DNA of 6,934 nucleotides. It comes from Treponema sp. (GTDB lineage: Bacteria; Spirochaetota; Spirochaetia; Treponematales; Breznakiellaceae). The position numbers were made by a program, and so were the translations under genes. This document shows positions 1 through 5,408 of the stretch, one piece after another. Below the pieces are notes generated by a model, which worked only from the letters and a program-made list of their open reading frames with translations, did not search any database and was not told where the DNA came from. The stretch spans positions 1-6,934 of the forward strand of contig WQZT01000089.1 in the NCBI GenBank assembly GCA_009780595.1, given 5' to 3'. Each line of letters starts with the position of its first letter. The first letter of the stretch is position 1.

Positions 1-2813
1 CGGAAAATCACCGCCGAGTTTGCGAAACTTCCGGCGATGTGCGCGTTGTTCTGCATCGACACTTCGTGGCTTTGAATGAGCGCAAGAACGGCGTTTGCGA
101 AAGTCTCCGCGTTGACAGCGCCTGAGGCGATAGAGCGGAACTCCGCCAATGCTGCCGCGCTGAGTTCTTGCACCCTGCCGGGATCGCAGACAAAGAATAC
201 GCCGCCTGAAAGTTCGCCATCTCCAACGAGCGGCGTAAGCGAAACCCACGCCGAAAGCGTGTACACGCCGCCCAGCTTCTCGCGGATTTCGTCCATCAGG
301 CGAATGTCGAGGTATTCGTTCAAAACGGCGGCGGCTTGCGCTTTCCGCTCCGAATAGGCAAGCGGGACAAACCAGCTTGCGTACACGGTGCTCCGCTCCT
401 CCAGCCCCATGCGAATCTCGGCGGAGGTGTCGCGCGGGCGGCGCGGATCAAGCCCGCTCCAGTCGCTGGGATTGGCAGCGGAGCGCGGAATCGAAGCGAG
501 GTACGTTTCGGTCAGCGAGCGGAGCGCGGGGACATCGATATTTCCGGTAAACACAAAAGTATAGTCGGCGGGGTTTAAGGCTGCGCGGAGAAACGCCATC
601 GCCTCGTCAATGTTGAAACGGTCGATGTCCGAAAGCTCAAGCGGGTGAAAGCGGGGGTTGCCGTGCGTGGCGCGGGTAATTTCGCGGTTGAAAACGGTGT
701 TCGGATCGTTTTCGGCAAACGCCATGCTCGAACGGCGTTGGGCAAGCAGCGCCTGCGCCGCGTCATGCTCGATACGAGGCTCGGTGAAACTCAAGTGGAG
801 CATTTCAAAAAGAAGGCTCGCGTCCCATGTCGAAAAGCTGCCCCGAAACCCGCGAAGGTTGTTCTGCGCCCAGAACGCAAGCGAAACCTGCTTGCCCGCA
901 AGGATGCTGACAAGATCGGTGCGGGTGTGTTTGCCCATACCGGAAACATTCAGCATATCCGCAGCCAGCGCCGCCGAAACGGAAGTGTCCGCCGGAGCAC
1001 CCAAGGTGCCGCCCCGCGCCTGAGCGACAAAACTAATCTCGTTGTTGCGGTTCGCCGTCTCTTTCAGGATAACTTCCGCGCCGTTCGCCAGCGTCCAGCG
1101 GATGGCTCCGGTTTCGCTGTCAAGCGTTTCGGCGGTAATCGCCCCCGGCTGGGGAACATCGCTCATCAGAGCGCCCCGCGCCCGGTTAATTACCGGCCGC
1201 TTGATGTCGGCAAGGCGAAGCTCGGTAACGAGGGCGGCAATTTCCGAATCGGCAGGAAGCGTTTCCCGCTCGGTCTCCGGCGCGGTAACAGCAACCGTTA
1301 GATCATCATAGGTAAAATAATTCCGCGTTGCCTGATTTATCTCGTTCAGTGTAATACCCGGCAAAAGGCTCGTGATCGCCTTCTGCTCCCACTCAATATC
1401 GGGAACAGTTTCGCCCTGCAAAAAATGCTGCAGTAAAAAGTGCACAAACTCGTTGGAGTGCTGCCTGTCCTTCTCGGAGACTGCCTGGTTCAGATGCGAC
1501 AGCAGCGTTTCTTTGGCAACCTCCAGTTCGTCCTGCGTGAAACCGTGGCGGGCGAGCGTTTGCTGAGTTTCAAGCAGCTCCCTCAGCGAGCCGCGCACTC
1601 CGCCTGAATTTGCCTGCGCCACCAGAACGTAAAACCGTGAGGAGTACGCAAAATCCATCGTTCCTCCGCCCGCAAACATAAACGGTGTATCCGGCCGCGC
1701 CGCCGCCTCGGTAAACCGCATCGACAGCATCGTTGCGATCAGATTGTCGATAATGCTGTCGCGGTAAGCGGCGACGTTCTGCTGGCGGCGATCCTGCTGG
1801 GGGCGCTTCCAGTACATGTCGATGCGGGAGCGGGTCAGCTCGCTGTCGGTGAGAACGATGGTTTGCAAGCGGCCTTGCTCCGGCGGGCGAAGGTCGTGGC
1901 GCGGGCGGTAAAACGGCTCAAGCGGCGGATTTTGCGTAACGCCGCCGGACGGCAATTCGCCGGACAGCGAGGTGTCCGGCACGCCGTACGGGAAATGCCC
2001 GTCAATCTGCTCGTGCAGGTAAACGGCGTCAAAATCGCCCGCGATGATAACGGTCATATTTTCCGGCTTGTACCATTTCCGGTAAAAATCTTCGAGCTGC
2101 TGGGGCGTTGCGTTTTCGATAACCTCCAAAAGCCCGATGGGAAGCCGTTCGGCGTACAGCGAGTCGCGGAACAGCGCCGGAAACAACTGCCGGTTAATCC
2201 GCTCCCCCGCCCCCATGCGGAAACGGTATTCTTCCAGCACAACAAGCCGCTCGCTTTCCACAGCTTCGGGGTCGAAGGTAAGCCCCCACGACCAGTCATC
2301 GAGCATTTGCAGCGCCCGCGCGGGAATTATCCGGCGGTCATCGGCGCTTTCAACGGGAACTTCGATGCGGTAAACGGTTTCGTCAAAGGAGACGTGCGCG
2401 TTGATGTCCGCGCCAAAACGCATTCCCAGCGAACGAAGGTAATTTATCAGTTCTGAGCCGGGAAAGTGAGCCGTGCCGCGAAACGCCATATGCTCAACGA
2501 AATGTGCCAGCCCGCGCTCTTCCTCAGTTTCCAGCACCGATCCGGCATCCACCGCGAGAGTCAGAAACGCCCGTCCTTCAGGCATCGCGTTTTCCAGCAG
2601 GAAGTAGCGCAACCCCGACGGCAGCGTGCCGGTAATCGCCCGCTCGGTAAAGGGAACGGGCTCGGCGAGATTTCTAAAGCCCGCCGCCTGCCTGCCGCCA
2701 GAGCAGGACAACGCGGCAAGCACGGTCAAGGTCAAAGTCAGAGCTATCGCCGAGACGCACACACTTCGGCGGAATTGTTGTACGGTTAAAGTACGTTTTG
2801 TGAAGAGTTTCAT
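1..2813 (-). CDS. Exported M16 (pitrilysin/insulinase, PqqL-like) zinc metallopeptidase, predicted lipoprotein; 3' end cut by window edge
   Basis: Read on the minus strand from ATG at 2813, the frame stays open for 937 codons to the left edge, so the C-terminus is missing (full-length single-chain relatives are usually somewhat over 900 residues). The N-terminus is basic (K2, K6, R7, R15, R16), then a hydrophobic run to about residue 36, then C37 in a loose lipobox (LAALSC), suggesting a lipoprotein exposed to the periplasm or surface. The first M16 domain (about 60-200) contains HFVEH at 104-108: H104 and H108 are zinc ligands, E107 the catalytic base, and E186 in VESERLVV the likely third ligand. 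FDETVY at 143-148 is typical of PqqL-like members. M16_C-type domains follow at about 230-420 and 670-880. The second N-type lobe (about 580-660) has no HxxEH, as is normal for the inactive half, while IREKLGGVY (R844, Y851) is the conserved substrate-binding pair. It should degrade peptides or unfolded proteins in the clamshell between the lobes; the substrate is unknown. No stop codon or frameshift is seen. There is no Shine-Dalgarno before the ATG, but a promoter sits immediately upstream. Confidence -1.
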   Translation of the reverse strand, partial: MKLFTKRTLTVQQFRRSVCVSAIALTLTLTVLAALSCSGGRQAAGFRNLAEPVPFTERAITGTLPSGLRYFLLENAMPEGRAFLTLAVDAGSVLETEEERGLAHFVEHMAFRGTAHFPGSELINYLRSLGMRFGADINAHVSFDETVYRIEVPVESADDRRIIPARALQMLDDWSWGLTFDPEAVESERLVVLEEYRFRMGAGERINRQLFPALFRDSLYAERLPIGLLEVIENATPQQLEDFYRKWYKPENMTVIIAGDFDAVYLHEQIDGHFPYGVPDTSLSGELPSGGVTQNPPLEPFYRPRHDLRPPEQGRLQTIVLTDSELTRSRIDMYWKRPQQDRRQQNVAAYRDSIIDNLIATMLSMRFTEAAARPDTPFMFAGGGTMDFAYSSRFYVLVAQANSGGVRGSLRELLETQQTLARHGFTQDELEVAKETLLSHLNQAVSEKDRQHSNEFVHFLLQHFLQGETVPDIEWEQKAITSLLPGITLNEINQATRNYFTYDDLTVAVTAPETERETLPADSEIAALVTELRLADIKRPVINRARGALMSDVPQPGAITAETLDSETGAIRWTLANGAEVILKETANRNNEISFVAQARGGTLGAPADTSVSAALAADMLNVSGMGKHTRTDLVSILAGKQVSLAFWAQNNLRGFRGSFSTWDASLLFEMLHLSFTEPRIEHDAAQALLAQRRSSMAFAENDPNTVFNREITRATHGNPRFHPLELSDIDRFNIDEAMAFLRAALNPADYTFVFTGNIDVPALRSLTETYLASIPRSAANPSDWSGLDPRRPRDTSAEIRMGLEERSTVYASWFVPLAYSERKAQAAAVLNEYLDIRLMDEIREKLGGVYTLSAWVSLTPLVGDGELSGGVFFVCDPGRVQELSAAALAEFRSIASGAVNAETFANAVLALIQSHEVSMQNNAHIAGSFANSAVIF

Positions 2814-2820
2814 AGTGCAA

Positions 2821-2850
2821 AGTATAGCAGAAAAGCAGCGAGGGAGACAA
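2821..2850 (-). promoter_or_regulatory. Sigma70-type promoter for the M16 gene
   Basis: Read on the minus strand: -35 TTGTCT (2850-2845), an 18-bp spacer, and -10 TATACT (2826-2821). The expected start point, about 7 nt past the -10, is near 2814, directly before the ATG at 2813. The transcript would therefore have almost no 5' leader, which agrees with the lack of a purine-rich ribosome binding site. Both hexamers are close to consensus; the start point is inferred. Confidence -1.
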
Positions 2851-2861
2851 CTTTGCCCCGC

Positions 2862-2879
2862 CCTTGATCTTGCCTTGAT
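2862..2879 (+). repeat. Direct repeat CCTTGAT x2, 11-bp period, between divergent promoters
   Basis: CCTTGAT occurs at 2862-2868 and again at 2873-2879, one DNA helical turn apart. The second copy overlaps the proposed -35 (TTGATT, 2875-2880) of the plus-strand promoter. It could be a binding site for a regulator that affects one or both divergent genes, or simply a duplicated -35-like element. Only two copies of 7 bp are present, so chance is a real alternative. Confidence -1.
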
Positions 2880-2902
2880 TTTAACCGAATATGTATTATA
2901 AT
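2875..2902 (+). promoter_or_regulatory. Sigma70-type promoter for the DHH phosphoesterase gene (and possibly the downstream genes)
   Basis: -35 TTGATT (2875-2880), a 16-bp AT-rich spacer, and a perfect -10 TATAAT (2897-2902). The predicted start is near 2909, giving a leader of about 43 nt before ATG 2952. It lies back to back with the M16 promoter; 24 bp separate the two -35 elements. Confidence -1.
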
Positions 2903-2936
2903 TTACGAACAAAAGGTGAAACTGCCAGGTTTTGCC

Positions 2937-2945
2937 AAAAGGCGG
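2937..2945 (+). promoter_or_regulatory. Ribosome binding site that fixes the DHH gene start
   Basis: AAAAGGCGG lies upstream of ATG 2952, with 9 nt between AAGG and the ATG. The upstream in-frame GTG at 2916 has no comparable site and would add 12 residues ahead of the MRLITRSDFDG start that leads straight into the first catalytic motif, so 2952 is preferred. Confidence -1.
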
Positions 2946-2951
2946 TTTTGT

Positions 2952-3860
2952 ATGAGGCTGATAACACGGTCGGACTTTGACGGATTAGCGTGTGGGGCGC
3001 TTTTACTATATTTGGGAATTATAGACGAATGGCTTTTCGTTCATCCGAAGGATATTCAAGACGGGCTTGTCAAAGCTTCAAGCGATGATATTCTTGCGAA
3101 CATTCCATATATCCCCGGTTGCAAAATCTGGTTTGACCACCATTCAAGCGAAACGCAGCGCTTGGGCGAAAAGGCGCACTTTGAAGGGGTTTCCTGCTCT
3201 GCGCCGAGTTGCGCGCGTGTGGTCTACGATTACTACGGCGGGGACGCGAAATTGGGACGCTTTGCCGAAATGGTGCATTTTGTGGATAAGGTGGATTCTG
3301 CCGACCTCAGCGTACAGGAAATTGCTAACCCTTCAGGCTGGATACTTTTGGGGTTTATTATGGATCCCCGCACGGGATTGGGGCGGTTTCGGGATTTTAC
3401 GATTAGCAATTATGATTTGATGAAAAAGCTTGCCGCCGCCTGCGCGTCCTCTACTATAGAAGAGATTTTGCTGATGCCGGATGTGAAGGAGCGGGTCGCG
3501 CTGTATTTTGAGCAGGAAAAGCTGTTTCGGGAGATGATTCAAAAAATCACCCAGACAGACGGTAATGTGCTTGTTACCGATTTTCGCGGTGTTACCCCGA
3601 TTTATGCCGGAAACCGCTTTCTTATTTACTCGATGTTTCCCGAGCAAAATATTTCGATTTCGCTCATCGATGGCAAAAATAAGCAAAACTGTTCGATTAC
3701 TGTGGGCTACAGCATTACAAATCGCAGTGCCAAGGTGGATGTCGGCAGTTTGCTGTTTAAGTACGGCGGTGGCGGGCATAAACAGGTGGGAAGCTGTCAG
3801 GTTCCTCACGAACAGGCGGCGGCGGTGCTTGCCGAGATTATCAACGCGTGTAAGGGGTGA
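2952..3860 (+). CDS. DHH/DHHA1-family phosphoesterase (exopolyphosphatase / NrnA-like)
   Basis: 302 residues from ATG 2952 to TGA 3858-3860. Motif I is D8-F-D10-G11 right at the N-terminus; D62-H63-H64 in WFDHH is the motif that names the family; D112 and D115 in HFVDKVDSAD supply the further metal-binding aspartate; the C-terminal DHHA1 domain carries GGGGH at 272-276. The metal site (usually Mn2+) hydrolyses phosphoester or phosphoanhydride bonds in the cytosol. Family members act on short oligoribonucleotides, pAp, cyclic dinucleotides or polyphosphate, and proteins of this form are often labelled exopolyphosphatase; the sequence alone does not decide the substrate. No transmembrane segment and no CBS or other regulatory domain are visible, so it is a minimal two-domain enzyme of ordinary length. 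By eye, codon use is more AT-rich than in the flanking genes. It is the first gene of the rightward unit, 60 bp ahead of the SH3b lipoprotein gene. The family call is firm; the specificity is open. Confidence -1.
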   Translation: MRLITRSDFDGLACGALLLYLGIIDEWLFVHPKDIQDGLVKASSDDILANIPYIPGCKIWFDHHSSETQRLGEKAHFEGVSCSAPSCARVVYDYYGGDAKLGRFAEMVHFVDKVDSADLSVQEIANPSGWILLGFIMDPRTGLGRFRDFTISNYDLMKKLAAACASSTIEEILLMPDVKERVALYFEQEKLFREMIQKITQTDGNVLVTDFRGVTPIYAGNRFLIYSMFPEQNISISLIDGKNKQNCSITVGYSITNRSAKVDVGSLLFKYGGGGHKQVGSCQVPHEQAAAVLAEIINACKG

Positions 3861-3873
3861 ATCCGCGATTTCT

Positions 3874-3900
3874 GCTTGAGGACACTTAACTTTCTCAGGC
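3874..3900 (+). repeat. Short inverted repeat upstream of the SH3b lipoprotein gene
   Basis: GCTTGAG (3874-3880) can pair with CTCAGGC (3894-3900): 7 bp including one G-T wobble, with a 13-nt loop. No run of T follows, so it does not read as an intrinsic terminator. The loop holds the possible -35 of the next promoter. Its stability is modest and it may have no function. Confidence -1.
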
Positions 3901-3915
3901 GAGCTGGGGTACAAT
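3886..3915 (+). promoter_or_regulatory. Possible internal promoter for the SH3b lipoprotein gene
   Basis: A -10-like TACAAT (3910-3915, one mismatch) is preceded at 18 bp by a weak -35 TTAACT (3886-3891). The implied start, near 3922, coincides with ATG 3921, so any transcript from here would be leaderless. The alternative is simple read-through from the DHH promoter, with GGGG at 3906-3909 as a poorly spaced (11 nt) ribosome binding site. Confidence -1.
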
Positions 3916-3920
3916 GGCGT

Positions 3921-5384
3921 ATGGTTCGAGCAGCAATCAGAACGATCGTTGTGCCGCTTGTAGTGTTTGGCGCGCTTCTTTTTTCATCGTGTTCCCGCAA
4001 TTTGGGATACGGCGTTCTCTTTTGGTCGTCTGAGAACCCGGCGGTTCCGTCCGGGACTGTGCTGCGGGTTCACATCAGGTCGAATATTAACCGCGTTTGG
4101 GTTGTTGCTACTCCGCGCGAGTTTCGTACAGCGTATAATCAAATCAATCGTTTTGAAGTTCCCCTTTCCCACCTGGAGCTTGTCGGGAGTAAGCGGCGCG
4201 CGCTTGAACGTGCCGAAGCTTTCGCCCCGTACGCGCTGCTGTACGCGGAAACGCTCCAGAGCGGCTTGCCTATCAGGGAAACGCCCGACAACGTTTCGCG
4301 GCGGGTGTACCGTTTGCGCGAAGGGGATATTATCAAGATACTTCACCCGGTCAACGGGCAAGCGGTTATTGGCACGGATGGCGAGCCTCTTCCGGGGCGG
4401 TGGTTTCGCGTGCTTACTCAGGACGGGACTGCCGGATACTGCTTTTCGTTCCGGCTCAGGGTTTTCGAGCATACCGATGGCCCGCTGGTTGCTTCCAGCG
4501 AGGAGCGGTACCAGGAAGAGTACGATCCGGAACTGGAGCGTTTGCTTTCCCGCACGTGGTCGCCTGAGTCGTTTGGGACGATGGTTAGCACGCGGCGGCT
4601 GAACTTGAACGAACTTGCCAAGCAGTGGAATTTTGACGCTGGTCTTGAAACGGGAACAGCCCGGATTAGAACAGCCGATATTGACCGATCGTTTTCGTAT
4701 ACGCAGATTCGTTCGAGCGGAGGCAGTACGTGGCGTTTTGAAGGTACGACGCTCCAGATGAGTCTCCGCAACGAGAACACGCTAGCGGTGCAGTTTACCG
4801 AGCCGGGCGGAATGCTGCGGACGTTTAACTTTGTCGCCCTGCCTACGCGGGTGGATGATATTATCCATCAGGAAACTGTCCGCCGCGAGGCGCTGTTCCG
4901 CAACATTTTCCAACACGGGCCTGAGTTTACCAGTACCAACTTCGGGACGCTCAAGCTTGCTGAGAACGGGCGGTTTACGTGGACAGGAAATATGCTCCTA
5001 ACCCCGCAGGTAATTCCCCATTCGGCACTGGGAAGCGGGCTGGTCGAAATGTCCCTGTTCCTGTCGAACCAGATTGCCCAGCAGCACGCGGGCGCGTTTA
5101 CGATGTATTTTGACGGAGTTGGCGGCGCGCGTTTTCCGGTTAATTTTATGTATTCGCTCGATGCCCACGGTTTGCGGCTCGAACATGCGCCTCAGACGAG
5201 TATGGACGGGCTTACTGTTGTCCGCCGCTCGTCAAGCCCGCTGGTGATTTATTTTTTCAGAACGCAGACTGAGCCGCGCAGCACGTTTGAGTTTTCCGCG
5301 CCCGCAAACCCGGAGGATTCTTTTGATGTGTTCGGGATGTTCGACTTCACCGAAGAAAACGGCGCAGACGGCAACGTGCCGTAA
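3921..5384 (+). CDS. Predicted lipoprotein with bacterial SH3 (SH3b) domain and an unrecognised beta-rich C-terminal region
   Basis: 487 residues from ATG 3921 to TAA 5382-5384. The N-terminus has R3 and R7, a hydrophobic stretch 8-20, and C24 in FSSC, a relaxed spirochaete-like lipobox; S25-R26 follow, so envelope anchoring is predicted. An upstream TTG at 3876 would add 15 residues and bury the signal, so it was not used. Residues about 106-183 resemble an SH3b domain: a LLYAETLQSGLPIRETPD-type opening, then LREGDIIKIL, GRWFRVLTQDG and TAGYCFSFRL, as in domains that bind cell-wall or peptide ligands. Residues about 200-487 match nothing I recognise. They are rich in alternating hydrophobic and polar beta-strand patterns, with two stretches that look loosely alike: STWRFEGTTLQMSL (269-282) and GRFTWTGNMLL (350-360), each followed by strand-rich segments. 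No catalytic motif is evident. The gene lies between the DHH and ABC-F genes and is probably co-transcribed with the latter (24-bp gap). Its role is unknown; a structural or binding function in the envelope is only an inference. Confidence -1.
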   Translation: MVRAAIRTIVVPLVVFGALLFSSCSRNLGYGVLFWSSENPAVPSGTVLRVHIRSNINRVWVVATPREFRTAYNQINRFEVPLSHLELVGSKRRALERAEAFAPYALLYAETLQSGLPIRETPDNVSRRVYRLREGDIIKILHPVNGQAVIGTDGEPLPGRWFRVLTQDGTAGYCFSFRLRVFEHTDGPLVASSEERYQEEYDPELERLLSRTWSPESFGTMVSTRRLNLNELAKQWNFDAGLETGTARIRTADIDRSFSYTQIRSSGGSTWRFEGTTLQMSLRNENTLAVQFTEPGGMLRTFNFVALPTRVDDIIHQETVRREALFRNIFQHGPEFTSTNFGTLKLAENGRFTWTGNMLLTPQVIPHSALGSGLVEMSLFLSNQIAQQHAGAFTMYFDGVGGARFPVNFMYSLDAHGLRLEHAPQTSMDGLTVVRRSSSPLVIYFFRTQTEPRSTFEFSAPANPEDSFDVFGMFDFTEENGADGNVP

Positions 5385-5395
5385 TCGGTTAAGGT

Positions 5396-5401
5396 AAAGA
5401 G
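5396..5401 (+). promoter_or_regulatory. Ribosome binding site of the ABC-F gene
   Basis: AAAGAG lies 7 nt before ATG 5409. It is a weak but well-spaced Shine-Dalgarno in the 24-bp gap after the lipoprotein stop. No promoter or terminator is visible in this gap, which favours co-transcription. Confidence -1.
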
Positions 5402-5408
5402 TTAGCCT

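Noticed and set aside
645..1301. Plus-strand 218-codon open frame opposite the M16 gene
   Set aside because: It lies wholly antisense to a continuous M16 frame with conserved motifs on the other strand, is very Arg-rich and resembles no family; it is a by-product of the GC-rich codon usage.
1863..2456. Plus-strand 197-codon open frame opposite the M16 N-terminal half
   Set aside because: It is antisense to the M16 catalytic domain, with no ribosome binding site or recognisable protein features.
2916..2951. Earlier GTG start for the DHH gene
   Set aside because: It has no ribosome binding site and adds residues before the family's usual N-terminus; ATG 2952 has AAAAGGCGG upstream.
3333..3914. 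Minus-strand 193-codon open frame across the DHH gene end
   Set aside because: It is antisense to the DHHA1 domain with its intact GGGGH motif; no promoter and no family resemblance.
3876..3920. Earlier TTG start for the SH3b lipoprotein
   Set aside because: It would put 15 extra residues ahead of the signal peptide; ATG 3921 gives a normal short basic N-region.
3861..3920. Intrinsic terminator after the DHH gene
   Set aside because: The only hairpin is weak and no T tract follows it.
3914..4036. Short out-of-frame ORF starting at ATG 3914
   Set aside because: About 40 codons almost entirely within the lipoprotein gene in another frame, with no ribosome binding site; not a credible gene.
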